From: an uncultured Acetatifactor sp.
Lineage (GTDB): Bacteria; Bacillota; Clostridia; Lachnospirales; Lachnospiraceae
DNA: 64,000 bases
Assembly (NCBI GenBank): GCA_910589035.1
Contig: CAJUSI010000006.1
Location: forward strand, 1 to 64,000
Direction of reading: 5' to 3'
The notes beneath the pieces are model-generated. The model was not told the origin of the DNA and ran no database searches. It worked only from the letters and a program-made list of their open reading frames with translations. Both the position numbers and the translations under genes were made by a program. Shown piece by piece: positions 6,939-15,434 of this stretch (within the stretch, counting starts at the first letter, position 1; every line of letters starts with the position of its first letter).

Positions 6939-7370
6939 TTGGAAACCAAAGGGGGTTTTTTAATTTCCCGTATCAAGCAAATGGGGACGCGGATATTCGA
7001 CCGTATGTTGACAGAATCCGGAGTTGATTCCTTCAATGGGGCCCAGGGAAGGATTCTGTATGTACTTTGGCAAAATGACGACGTCAGCATCAGCAGCCTG
7101 TCCGCACAGACAAGCCTGGCGAATACCACCCTTACCGCTATGCTTGACCGTATGGAAAATATGGGGCTGATTGTCCGAAAACCGGACCCAAAGGATCGCC
7201 GTAACAGGCTGATCGCGCTTACCGAAAAGGCGAAATCCCTGCAGGACGATTACACGAAAATCTCAGAGCGAATGAATGAAATCTATTACACCGGTTTCAC
7301 AGAAGAAGAAATAAGGCAGTTTGAGTCCTATCTGCAGCGTGTACTCAACAATCTGGAAAAGGAGCAGTGA
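6939..7370 (+). CDS. MarR-family transcriptional regulator
   Basis: A 143-residue winged-helix regulator. The core runs from FNGAQGRILYVLWQNDDVSI through the recognition helix TTLTAMLDRMENMGLIVRKP and the wing DPKDRRNRLIALTEK, the usual MarR signature, with flanking dimerisation helices. MarR proteins usually repress and respond to phenolic or oxidative ligands. The start is TTG at 6939: AAAGGAGG ends 7 bases upstream, and the nearby ATG is out of frame. The flavin reductase gene starts 4 bp after the stop, with its RBS inside the last marR codons, so the pair is an operon controlled by the palindromes at 6901-6923. Confidence 0.9.
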   Translation: METKGGFLISRIKQMGTRIFDRMLTESGVDSFNGAQGRILYVLWQNDDVSISSLSAQTSLANTTLTAMLDRMENMGLIVRKPDPKDRRNRLIALTEKAKSLQDDYTKISERMNEIYYTGFTEEEIRQFESYLQRVLNNLEKEQ

Positions 7371-7374
7371 CACT

Positions 7375-7992
7375 ATGAAAAAAGTATCGGTATCAGCAAC
7401 AAATGATCTATGTCCCCAGACGCTTTTTGTCTATGGCAGCATGAACGAGGACGGCACGCCGGATTTCGGCCTGTTCTGCTGGTTCAGCTATTGCTGGTTT
7501 GACCGGCTGGGGGTGATATGCGCCATCGGCGGAAGCAAGAGAACCTTGGAGAACATTCGAAGGAACGGCGTTTTTTCCGCAAATCTTGTGGTGGAAGACA
7601 ACCTGCCTCTGGCGGATTATTTCGGGACGGCGGATGGCAGGGACAAGGGCAAGATGGATGTGGCCGTGGAATGGGAAAAGGGCGCGGCGCTCCCCGTTCC
7701 CATCCTCAGCAGCAGCCCTCTCAGTTTTGAGCTTGAAGTAGAGAAAGAGATTGTAACGGGTAAACCGGATGAAGTCGTCCTCCTCTGCCGTATCCGGAAT
7801 ACGCTCAAGGATGAGAAATTCGTAAATTCCGCCATGACCTCGGAAGAGATCCTCAAAGCCACGGCAGCGGTGCGGACCTGCATCGACTATGACTACTGGT
7901 CATGGGATGGCCGCCATCTCGGCAAATGGCATGAGCGGGCAAAGGAAATTAAGCCTGATGTGGAAGTCGGAGCGGCCGCCCTCGGAAATTAA
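7375..7992 (+). CDS. Flavin reductase-like FMN-binding split-barrel protein
   Basis: A 205-residue protein resembling the flavin reductase-like family (FMN-binding split barrel): an early PQTLFVYGSMNEDG strand, GVICAIGGSKRTLENIRRNG with FSANLVVEDNLPLADYFG, and a late SPLSFELEVEK strand. In most members this pattern carries FMN and reduces flavin or a small substrate with NAD(P)H. The ATG at 7375 is used rather than the longer frame because GGAG lies in the preceding stop region and the extension overlaps marR. Co-transcription with marR suggests a role in redox or xenobiotic response. No downstream partner monooxygenase is visible. Confidence 0.75.
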   Translation: MKKVSVSATNDLCPQTLFVYGSMNEDGTPDFGLFCWFSYCWFDRLGVICAIGGSKRTLENIRRNGVFSANLVVEDNLPLADYFGTADGRDKGKMDVAVEWEKGAALPVPILSSSPLSFELEVEKEIVTGKPDEVVLLCRIRNTLKDEKFVNSAMTSEEILKATAAVRTCIDYDYWSWDGRHLGKWHERAKEIKPDVEVGAAALGN

Positions 7993-8200
7993 ATTTATTT
8001 TACGTCCGGCATTATCTGTTTTTTACCAGGCCAAAGCAACGCCAGTCTGCCTTGGCCTGTATGTCTGCCCGGATATGGTTCTTTCCGCTAAATGACTGAA
8101 ATGCAGCATAAGTGGGAACCTTTGGTATCCAATGCCGGTCAGCCGCCTCCTTTGCGCGGGAGCCGCCATCCTCCACTACAGCAAACATCTTCCGCCGGAA

Positions 8201-9589
8201 TCAGATTTTCCCCCGCAGATACTCCGCAATCCCGTCCTCCTCATTGCTGCCGATAACAAGGTCCGCCTTCTCCTTCACCGCCTCCACCGCATTTCCCATG
8301 GCGATACCCCTTCCGCACAGGGCCAGCATCCCCATATCTGCATAGTCGTCCCCAAAGGCGGTAATCTCCTCTGTACGGATCCCGCAGGCGGAGCAGACTT
8401 CCAGAATCGCCCGCTCCTTTGTGGCCGCCTTTTTCGTAAATTTGTACCAATATCCGTCGGAAAAGCGGACACAGTCGCACTCCGGCAGCAGTCCCGAAAG
8501 CCGCTCCGCCTGCGCTTCCCCGAAGATCTCCACGCACATTTTCAGGGAAGGCATCTCAAAATCCGTAAAGTCCGAATAAATACTGTCGCCCCAGCTGTGA
8601 TCCTGCTTCTTCGGATCCACCTTATAATTCCAATAATGGGAGTCCATGGTGTCGATGGTGATCTCACAGTCCGGGCCGCACACCTGCCTGGCAAGCCCAA
8701 TCATCCGCCTGGTCTCTTCCCCGGAAAATTCGGCTTTGTACACATACCTGTCCTGATACTTCACCACGGCCCCGCCGCTGGCGATCAGCACATCCGGCTC
8801 CAGCTCCTCAATGAAAGACAGGGCATTTTGCTCCCCTCTGGACGTAGCCACGCCGATCAGGACGCCCTTTTCCCGGCAGTCCCGCACCGCTTTCAGAACA
8901 GCCGGGGAAATGGTTTTGTCATTGCGCAGTAAAGTCCCGTCCAGGTCGAACAAAAGCAGTCGGCAGACATCCCGTCCATGCGCATCGCATAGCATACCGC
9001 ATAGCGAATCGTCATGTGATACGCTATGCGATATGGCTTCCCATTCCTCCTTCGTCAGAATATTGACCTCATCCTCCTCCACGGTTCCCATTTTGGTCTC
9101 AAACTGGCAGTATGCATAATGCCGGAACCCGCATTTCTCCTGCACCCGGGCAGAGCGGCCGTTGCGCAGGAAATGTCCGCAGAAAATCACGTCCAGACCC
9201 ACCTCCCGGAAAAGATAGCGGATTACCTCCCGCACCGCTTCGGGCATCAGTCCCCGCCCCCAGTAATCCTTTGACAGGACATAGCTGATCTCCCGGCATT
9301 TCTTCTCCTCAAATTCCGGGTACCGCTCCTCATGGTATTTTTTAATTCCCAGAGAACCTATTACTTTTCCCTGATATTCCAATGCAAAGATTTTCCTGTG
9401 TTCGATAAACCGTTTCAGGATTTCCCCGGATTCATTCTTATCTGCGTGAGGCTTCCACCCTGCCATCTGCCCCACGCCGTCCACGGACGCATACTCATAG
9501 AAATCATCCAGATCCGTCTCTCTCCAGGGACGGAGGGTCATCCTTTCTGTCCGAAGTATCACATTGCTGATATCGATTTCCGCATTCAT
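8201..9589 (-). CDS. GNAT acetyltransferase - HAD (Cof-type) hydrolase fusion
   Basis: A 462-residue two-domain protein. Residues 1-185 are a RimJ/RimL-like GNAT domain (VILRTERMTLRPWRETDLDD, later SKDYWGRGLMPEAV for acetyl-CoA binding). Residues 208-462 are a HAD-IIB phosphatase: motif I LFDLDGTLL (nucleophile Asp215, acid Asp217), and motif IV GDDYADMGML near residue 413. HAD-IIB enzymes dephosphorylate sugar phosphates and cofactors; GNATs acetylate amines or protein N-termini. The linker (186-206) is Ser/His/Cys-rich and is encoded by a perfect inverted repeat at 8999-9029, suggesting that the fusion joint arose around a hairpin. RBS AAGAGGAC precedes the ATG at 9589. It stands alone. Confidence 0.85.
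   Translation of the reverse strand: MNAEIDISNVILRTERMTLRPWRETDLDDFYEYASVDGVGQMAGWKPHADKNESGEILKRFIEHRKIFALEYQGKVIGSLGIKKYHEERYPEFEEKKCREISYVLSKDYWGRGLMPEAVREVIRYLFREVGLDVIFCGHFLRNGRSARVQEKCGFRHYAYCQFETKMGTVEEDEVNILTKEEWEAISHSVSHDDSLCGMLCDAHGRDVCRLLLFDLDGTLLRNDKTISPAVLKAVRDCREKGVLIGVATSRGEQNALSFIEELEPDVLIASGGAVVKYQDRYVYKAEFSGEETRRMIGLARQVCGPDCEITIDTMDSHYWNYKVDPKKQDHSWGDSIYSDFTDFEMPSLKMCVEIFGEAQAERLSGLLPECDCVRFSDGYWYKFTKKAATKERAILEVCSACGIRTEEITAFGDDYADMGMLALCGRGIAMGNAVEAVKEKADLVIGSNEEDGIAEYLRGKI
8999..9029. repeat. Inverted repeat in the GNAT-HAD linker
   Basis: GCATAGCG (8999-9006) pairs with CGCTATGC (9022-9029). A further partial repeat, GCATAGCAT, lies at 8987-8995. It sits exactly between the two domain-coding regions. 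Confidence 0.5.
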
Positions 9590-9851
9590 GACTTTGTCCT
9601 CTTCTTTTTCTCTTTTTCAAGCCAAAGCCCCCGCTCCTCCAGTGGTTGGTATAGGCGCGCATCCGCTCCTGCATTCCCGGTTCCGCACCCTGCCGCAGGA
9701 TCTCCGCCGTAAGTATGCCTTAATCCTCCCTCTCCCCCTTTTTCCGGCCGTTTCCATTATAATCAGTATATCCGGGTCAATTAGAGCAGTCAATAGTATT
9801 TACTCTTTATTTTTGAAAAAATGTCTGCATATCAAAAAGAAATATATTCAA
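9590..9851. other. Intergenic region, possible gene fragment
   Basis: No complete gene. On the minus strand about 9602-9720 reads as a 40-residue coding-like stretch (AEILRQGAEPGMQERMRAYT and on) without a start and with a stop directly before it, possibly a truncated gene end. The rest is AT-rich and holds nothing I can name. Confidence 0.3.
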
Positions 9852-9884
9852 AACCGGGGAAAGCATGACAGCCTTTCCCCGGTT
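9852..9884 (-). terminator. Rho-independent terminator of lacI (minus strand)
   Basis: AACCGGGGAAAG (9852-9863) pairs perfectly with CTTTCCCCGGTT (9873-9884) over a 9-base loop. On the minus strand the stem is followed by a T-rich run, right after the regulator stop at 9898. Confidence 0.85.
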
Positions 9885-9897
9885 CAGCGGATTATCC

Positions 9898-10968
9898 CTA
9901 TATGTCCATTGTTGATTCTCTGTATACCAGGCTTGTCTCCGTATGAACCATCCGCGTATTCAATGACGGCTCTTTAATCCTGGAGCCCAACAGCTGCACG
10001 GCAGAAAGTCCCATAATTTGACTGTGGATCTGTATAGTCGTCAATGACGGCGAAATAATTTTAGATTCCGGAGAATCGTCAAATCCGCAGAGCCAAATAT
10101 CCTGAGGCACTTGTTTCCCCATTTTCTTCAGTACCTGCAATACATCCAACGCCACAAAGTCATTGGCGCAAATAAAAACCTCCGGCAGATCCTCCATTTC
10201 CCTGATACGCAGCATAAGATAATCCTGATATTCTTCGGACCCAGACTTTCTGTCCGCTTCGTTATTGCCCAAAATACAGTATTTCTCCCGAAAGGGCAGT
10301 TTCAGTAAATATATGGCATCCCGATAACCTAAATAGCGCTCATAAAACGATTGACAATGCATATATTCCCCAATAAATCCAATCTTCTTTTTCCCTCTCC
10401 TTACCATTTCCGCCATGAAACTGCGGATTCCGGACTGATTATCCATATATAGATAATCTGCCTTGAATGGCTCGTCACAACCGAAAACCGGCGAATCGAC
10501 AAACAGTACCGGGATGCCAAGCCCGCATAACATCTCACAATATGCTTTATCAAACATCTCAATACACAGAATTCCTATGGTTCTCTCGTTATTATAAGAG
10601 CCGGGCAATTGTCTGTTCGCTATCTCGTCCTCGCGGATTCGGTGCATGGTAAAGCTATACCCAAGCTGTGCAATTTCATTCTGAAACTTATCCAGCATTG
10701 TGGAAGAAAAATGCAGGTCGCCAATAAAGCCCGTGGTAAACAAAACAATCTCCCTCATACTCGCTCTGGCAAAAAATCTCTCCTCCTTGCCAAACTTTGT
10801 CATATCCAAATAAGAAAACTGCTTATATCCCATTTCCCTGGCTTTAATCAAAACCTTTTCTCTTGTGGAATCTGCCAGAATCCCCGTATTGTTAATTGCT
10901 TTGGAAACAGTATTCCTGGAGACCCCCAATGCATCTGCAATATCCTGTATTGTAACTCTTTCAGCCAT
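9898..10968 (-). CDS. LacI-family regulator (fructan locus, 1)
   Basis: A 356-residue LacI/GalR repressor. The N-terminal helix-turn-helix and hinge helix (VTIQDIADALGVSRNTVSKA, residues 5-24) are followed by a periplasmic-binding-like sugar-sensing domain (VLFVDSPVFG, KKIGFIGEYMHCQSFYERY, EVFICANDFVALDVLQVLKK, LCGFDDSPES). It lies 104 bp downstream of the cytoplasmic GH32 gene in the same direction and ends in a strong terminator, so it is probably the last gene of that operon. It resembles the other LacI at 12638 in both length and motifs, suggesting duplication. Likely targets are operators in this locus, with a fructosyl sugar as inducer. Confidence 0.9.
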   Translation of the reverse strand: MAERVTIQDIADALGVSRNTVSKAINNTGILADSTREKVLIKAREMGYKQFSYLDMTKFGKEERFFARASMREIVLFTTGFIGDLHFSSTMLDKFQNEIAQLGYSFTMHRIREDEIANRQLPGSYNNERTIGILCIEMFDKAYCEMLCGLGIPVLFVDSPVFGCDEPFKADYLYMDNQSGIRSFMAEMVRRGKKKIGFIGEYMHCQSFYERYLGYRDAIYLLKLPFREKYCILGNNEADRKSGSEEYQDYLMLRIREMEDLPEVFICANDFVALDVLQVLKKMGKQVPQDIWLCGFDDSPESKIISPSLTTIQIHSQIMGLSAVQLLGSRIKEPSLNTRMVHTETSLVYRESTMDI

Positions 10969-11072
10969 AATATTTTCAGCTCCTGCATTGTCTGTTTATA
11001 TTAAAGTCCTTCATTCCTGCCATATCATGCCTTACCCGCAGCACCCGGCAATAACCTCTGCACTTCCACGGC

Positions 11073-12557
11073 TTATTCCAGATCATACTTCAATACGTCA
11101 ATGACGGCCTCTCCGTCCGCGAAAAAAGAAATACCGTCCGCAGACTGATCCGTGTAAAAGGTTATGGTAAGTACCTGCTCCCCGTCATTTACAAATACCT
11201 CCGCACTGAAGCGATCCAGGATGATCCTCAGCTTCAGATTTCCCTCCCTTATATTGACCAGGCTCCTTCTCTGGTGTATATAAGCTCTCCTGGAGCCGGA
11301 AAACTTTCTGTCAACTTTCAGCAGAGATTCATGAGGCCGGAAGCTGATGGCCGTATGGCATATATCATCCTGGGCAAAACGAACGGCAAACTTACGCAGC
11401 TCTCTCTTCTCTGAATCAACATGCAGCAGCAGCTCCATATCGATTCTTCTTCCCCTGATTCCTTCCAGCCTGGTAATTCCCTCAAACACCACATTCTCAT
11501 ATTGCACTTTCCGGCAGCGGAGCTTTTCCAGCTCCCTGATCGGCCTCTGGTATAGACGCCCATGTTCTATAGATAATTCCCGCGGAAGACTCATCTGGCC
11601 GAACCATGCGTGCTCCGAATCTCTCTGATTACAGGTATCCCAGTTCTGCATCCAGCCGATCATGATCCGCCTGCCGTCCGGAGAGAGAATCGTCTGAGAG
11701 GCATAGAAATCGATTCCATAATCGATTGCCTGATCATGCTCTTCCCGAAAAGTATGTGTGGTCTCATCATACTCTCCGATCAGGCACAAAGTTCCGTTCC
11801 CATTATGATACTCAAATCCTTTGGGCATCATATCCTGCGGACTGGTCAGCAATACATATTTCCCGTCCAATCTGAAAAAATCAGGGCATTCCCACATTCT
11901 TCCGAACCGTCCCTTATTTTCGGCCAGAATACTCAGGAAATTCCATTGAAAGCCATCTTTGCTCCCGTAAAGCAGGATTCTTCCGTCCTTTTCCCCGGTA
12001 CAGTTTCCCACCACGCATCGATAGGTTCCGTCTTCTTCCTCCCATATTTTAGGATCCCGGAAATCATTCCTGCTCCCGCCCTCCGGCAGAGCTCCCGCAT
12101 CCAGAACGGGATTCTGCGGATACTTTTCATAGTCCCTGCCGTCGCCGACAGCAATACACTGGGTCTGGAACTCACGGAAACCGCCTTCTGCCCTGGGTTC
12201 CTTAACCACCCCCGTGTACATCAGGAGATGCCTGCCGTCCGGCATTACCGCTGCGCTTCCGGAAAAACATCCGTCCTTATCATAAACGGTATCCGGAGCA
12301 AGCGCTGCCGGAAGATAGCTCCAATGCAGAAGATCACGGCTCACCGCATGCCCCCAGTGCATGGGGCCCCAAACCGAATCATATGGATAATATTGATAAA
12401 ACAAATGGTATTCTCCCTTGTAATAAGAAAATCCGTTGGGATCGTTCATCCATCCCACTCTGGGGCACAGATGAAACGCCGGGCGCTGTATCCCGCTTAT
12501 GCCCGCTCCCATCGCCTCTTCATACTTTCTTGCTTCCCGTAAAGTCTGGCTTACCAT
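11073..12557 (-). CDS. Cytoplasmic GH32 beta-fructosidase / sucrose-6-phosphate hydrolase-like
   Basis: A 494-residue GH32 enzyme without signal peptide. The three catalytic blocks are intact: WMNDPNG with nucleophile Asp39, FRDPK with transition-state Asp168, and ECPDFF with acid/base Glu223. A C-terminal beta-sandwich (LRIILDRFSAEVFVNDGEQV) is present. GH32 enzymes split beta-fructosyl bonds in sucrose, sucrose-6-phosphate or fructo-oligosaccharides. No PTS is seen here and binding-protein transporters are, so unphosphorylated oligosaccharides are the more likely substrate. It is transcribed divergently from the LacI gene at 12638, sharing an 80-bp intergenic region, and is followed by another LacI. 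Known sacA/scrB homologues are about this size. Confidence 0.92.
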   Translation of the reverse strand: MVSQTLREARKYEEAMGAGISGIQRPAFHLCPRVGWMNDPNGFSYYKGEYHLFYQYYPYDSVWGPMHWGHAVSRDLLHWSYLPAALAPDTVYDKDGCFSGSAAVMPDGRHLLMYTGVVKEPRAEGGFREFQTQCIAVGDGRDYEKYPQNPVLDAGALPEGGSRNDFRDPKIWEEEDGTYRCVVGNCTGEKDGRILLYGSKDGFQWNFLSILAENKGRFGRMWECPDFFRLDGKYVLLTSPQDMMPKGFEYHNGNGTLCLIGEYDETTHTFREEHDQAIDYGIDFYASQTILSPDGRRIMIGWMQNWDTCNQRDSEHAWFGQMSLPRELSIEHGRLYQRPIRELEKLRCRKVQYENVVFEGITRLEGIRGRRIDMELLLHVDSEKRELRKFAVRFAQDDICHTAISFRPHESLLKVDRKFSGSRRAYIHQRRSLVNIREGNLKLRIILDRFSAEVFVNDGEQVLTITFYTDQSADGISFFADGEAVIDVLKYDLE

Positions 12558-12637
12558 ATAAATCCTCCTAAATCACTTGCTTTCTTTTTAAAAATCGGCT
12601 ACTATAGTATCAGTTTGTTCCCCTAAAAGGAGTTTGT

Positions 12638-13687
12638 ATGAAATCAAAAGTTACTATTCAGGATATTGCCGATGCTCTGCAATTATCCCGTATCACCGTA
12701 TCCAAAGTATTGAATCATTCTCCCAATGTCTCAGCCGAAACCAGAAACCTGGTATTGAAAAAGGCTCAGGAGATGAATTATAAAAATATAAATTCCGGAA
12801 CTTATTCCAACGGGAAATCCGGCCTGCAGGCTAAAAATTTCGCATTCGTAATGCATTTAACCCCTGATGCTTTCCATATCGGCTCGGGAATCATCACCCA
12901 GCTGGAACAGGAAATCCGCACCATGGGGTATTCTCTTACCCTTCATTCCATTACGGATGATGACATCGCTTCCCTGATGCTTCCGCCTAATCTTAACAGG
13001 AATCAGACTGCGGCAATCGTCTGTCTGGAGCTATTCCATCCGGAATACAGCAGGCTGCTGTGTACTTTGGGAATCCCTGTCCTGTTTATCGACGCCTGCA
13101 TTGACTTTTATTCCCTGAACCTGGAATGCAGCCTGCTCATGATGGAGAACCGCAACAGCACCCGCCGCATGCTTTCCGCCCTCTGCCGTGAGCATGGCCT
13201 GACCTCCATGGGCTTTGTTGGCGACTTCACGCATTGTCTCAGTTTCCACGAAAGGTACGATTCTTTTCTCCTGACGGCCCGGGAGTACGGAGCGGAGACC
13301 AATCCCTACAGCATTATCGCCGATGACAGCTTTTACAGTCAGGATGGCTGGGTGAGGGAACAACTGAAGAAAATGAACTGCCTGCCCCAGCTTTTTTTCT
13401 GCGCCAATGACGTACTGGCCCAGATCCTCATCCAGTCGCTGACTGAGCTGGATCTTCAGATTCCGGAAGATATCATGGTATGCGGCTTTGACGGCATCCC
13501 TTCCATGAATACGGTTATGAACAGCCTGACTACCGTTCATATTCCCTGCAGAGAACTGGGAACTTGCGCCGCTCAGTTCCTGTTCCACAGGATACAATAT
13601 CCCGGCGGCATTTCCGGAGCCGTATATCTGAACACAAGGGTTCATTTCCGTGAATCCGCCCCCTGCCCTTCCGAATCTGCCCAGTGA
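12638..13687 (+). CDS. LacI-family regulator (fructan locus, 2)
   Basis: A 349-residue LacI repressor: HTH VTIQDIADALQLSRITVSKV at residues 5-24, hinge region to about 60, then the ligand domain (VLFIDACIDF, MGFVGDFTHCLSFHERY, LFFCANDVLAQILIQSL, VCGFDGIPSM). The start ATG has AAAAGGAG 6 bases before it. It is divergent from the GH32 gene and probably represses both through the 12558-12637 interval. Similar order of motifs to the LacI at 9898-10968 points to a paralogous pair with perhaps different operators. A strong terminator follows at 13713. Confidence 0.9.
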   Translation: MKSKVTIQDIADALQLSRITVSKVLNHSPNVSAETRNLVLKKAQEMNYKNINSGTYSNGKSGLQAKNFAFVMHLTPDAFHIGSGIITQLEQEIRTMGYSLTLHSITDDDIASLMLPPNLNRNQTAAIVCLELFHPEYSRLLCTLGIPVLFIDACIDFYSLNLECSLLMMENRNSTRRMLSALCREHGLTSMGFVGDFTHCLSFHERYDSFLLTAREYGAETNPYSIIADDSFYSQDGWVREQLKKMNCLPQLFFCANDVLAQILIQSLTELDLQIPEDIMVCGFDGIPSMNTVMNSLTTVHIPCRELGTCAAQFLFHRIQYPGGISGAVYLNTRVHFRESAPCPSESAQ

Positions 13688-13712
13688 TCCAAAACTCTTT
13701 ATTCGCAGGATT

Positions 13713-13744
13713 GTCCGGCTGCCCTATCTGGCAGCCGGACTTTT
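13713..13744 (+). terminator. Terminator between convergent lacI and GH32-like genes
   Basis: GTCCGGCTGCC (13713-13723) pairs with GGCAGCCGGAC (13730-13740), loop of 6, followed by TTTT on the plus strand. The stem overlaps the last codons and stop of the minus-strand lipoprotein gene. Confidence 0.85.
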
Positions 13745-15355
13745 CACAACAACATTCCTGAATACCGCTTCCGTATTATTTGCAAAAATACCCCAGTGCA
13801 CATCACCCTCCACCGATTTGTAGATGCGATTGCTCAATGCCTTCGTATCATCCATATAAAGGACAGCAATTTCGTTTTCCATGATCAGCTTTACATGGTA
13901 TTCCTTACCCGGTTCAAAAACAAAATGGGTGGAAATCAGCGGTTCCACATAGGCGATCCTGGAAAGGACACAGCCCTCATAATGTATGGAATTGTTTTTC
14001 GCATCGAACACCAATCCGATATACTTACCGTAATCCTCTCCCTGGCCAAAGGCTATGCCGGCATATCCGTCCTCTCCCAGAGAAACCGTGCACTCCAGCA
14101 TCATGACAGGTTTCCGCACTCCAAAATCCGCTAAAGCGACTTCTTCCCCTTCGGCGGAAAGCCTGTAACCGTCTTCTTCCTCTGCCGCATTCCCCTGAGT
14201 ACCCGATACTGCAGGCTTCTCTTCTATGGTAAAATAGTCCTTCAAACCGGAAGGCTCCTTCACTCCCAGCGTTCCGTCCTCCTTCTGCACAAGTTCATGG
14301 ATCAGCAGGCTTCCGGCCCAGTTGTAATTTCCCGAATCCTTGGGTTCCGGTTTCCGGCCCACCCATCCGCACAGGTACCTGCTTCCCCGGAACTCCGCGG
14401 TCTTTGCGGCATAGAAGCAAAATCCCGTGCCGTCCAGCACATTATCCTCCGGCTCCTCAAAGGGGCCGTACATGGAATCCGCCATGGCATAATAGGTTAC
14501 CATATCCCAGCTGTAGAAAAGGTAATAATGATCCCCCATCCGGAACAGATCCGGACATTCCAGCATATACTGCTTTTCGGGGGCATACAGGGGTTCGCAC
14601 AGAGTCCATTTTGACAGATCCGCGGAAGTATATCTTGCCACAACGCCTCCAAGCTTTTCCTCCCGGGCAGCGATCAACAGCCAGTAACACTGCTCCTCCT
14701 CATTCCAGAACACAAACGGATCCCTGAAATCGTCGCCGGAATAATTCTCCGCCGCATAAAAGGTATCCTCCGGAATCTTCGTCCAATTCACATTATCATC
14801 GCTGACGGCGTGCATCACACATTCCCTGTCAAGACCCTTTTCCGGAAAGGAGTCGTTATGTCCTGTATAGAAGCAATGGTATCTGCCGTCCTCTGCCCTC
14901 AATACGCTGCCCGTCCCTACTGCAATATCAGGCTCATCGCTGGAAGCGCCGTAAGGAATTACCAGTCCGTCATCCTGATACTCATAGAAATTTGACGTAG
15001 AAAATTTATAAATAGGATGATATCCCGCCCCATTATGATCAGTGTCATACAGATAGTACAGCTGCAGCTCATCCCCGTCCGTCATCGGCATGACATCGCC
15101 CACCCACGCATCTTCGGAAGTAGGATACAGGCGATAGGGTACGCTTTCATAATTCTCCACATTTCCTGCCCCGCTTTCTTCGGCCGACTCTCGGGTACTC
15201 CCCTCAGGATCCGTTTCCTGTGTGTCGGAACGATTCTGTTCCTGACCGGAGGATACATCCTGCCCCCCGGTTTCAGGAGAAGCCTCCTGCCTTGCACAGG
15301 CCGTAGCCACGGCAAGGAAGGAAGCCATAACCAAGAAAAAGATTCTCTTTTTCAT
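13724..15355 (-). CDS. Lipoprotein with GH32-type catalytic domain
   Basis: A 543-residue exported enzyme. A signal peptide ends in AVATAC (lipid Cys20), followed by a Ser/Glu/Gly-rich linker to about 70. The five-bladed GH32-like propeller has VGDVMPM (candidate nucleophile Asp87), FRDPF (Asp212) and ECPDLF (acid/base Glu266). The C-terminal part is a beta-sandwich that could bind glycan. The first block departs from WMNDPNG, so it belongs to a divergent GH32 branch; fructan cleavage outside the cell is the expected job. It is the last gene of the transporter operon, after the solute-binding protein, so products would pass to the adjacent ABC transporter and the cytoplasmic GH32. Confidence 0.8.
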   Translation of the reverse strand: MKKRIFFLVMASFLAVATACARQEASPETGGQDVSSGQEQNRSDTQETDPEGSTRESAEESGAGNVENYESVPYRLYPTSEDAWVGDVMPMTDGDELQLYYLYDTDHNGAGYHPIYKFSTSNFYEYQDDGLVIPYGASSDEPDIAVGTGSVLRAEDGRYHCFYTGHNDSFPEKGLDRECVMHAVSDDNVNWTKIPEDTFYAAENYSGDDFRDPFVFWNEEEQCYWLLIAAREEKLGGVVARYTSADLSKWTLCEPLYAPEKQYMLECPDLFRMGDHYYLFYSWDMVTYYAMADSMYGPFEEPEDNVLDGTGFCFYAAKTAEFRGSRYLCGWVGRKPEPKDSGNYNWAGSLLIHELVQKEDGTLGVKEPSGLKDYFTIEEKPAVSGTQGNAAEEEDGYRLSAEGEEVALADFGVRKPVMMLECTVSLGEDGYAGIAFGQGEDYGKYIGLVFDAKNNSIHYEGCVLSRIAYVEPLISTHFVFEPGKEYHVKLIMENEIAVLYMDDTKALSNRIYKSVEGDVHWGIFANNTEAVFRNVVVKSPAAR

Positions 15356-15434
15356 AGGACACCTCTCCGCCCGTCAATCGCGGGCTTTCCCTTTATCGCA
15401 AACTGTTTTCAGCCGAATATCCGCCTTTCGCAGC

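Noticed and set aside
8018..8180. 58-codon minus-strand frame between flavin reductase and the GNAT-HAD gene
   Set aside because: Coding-like composition but no family, no clear RBS and no operon partner. The interval 7993-8200 is left unassigned.
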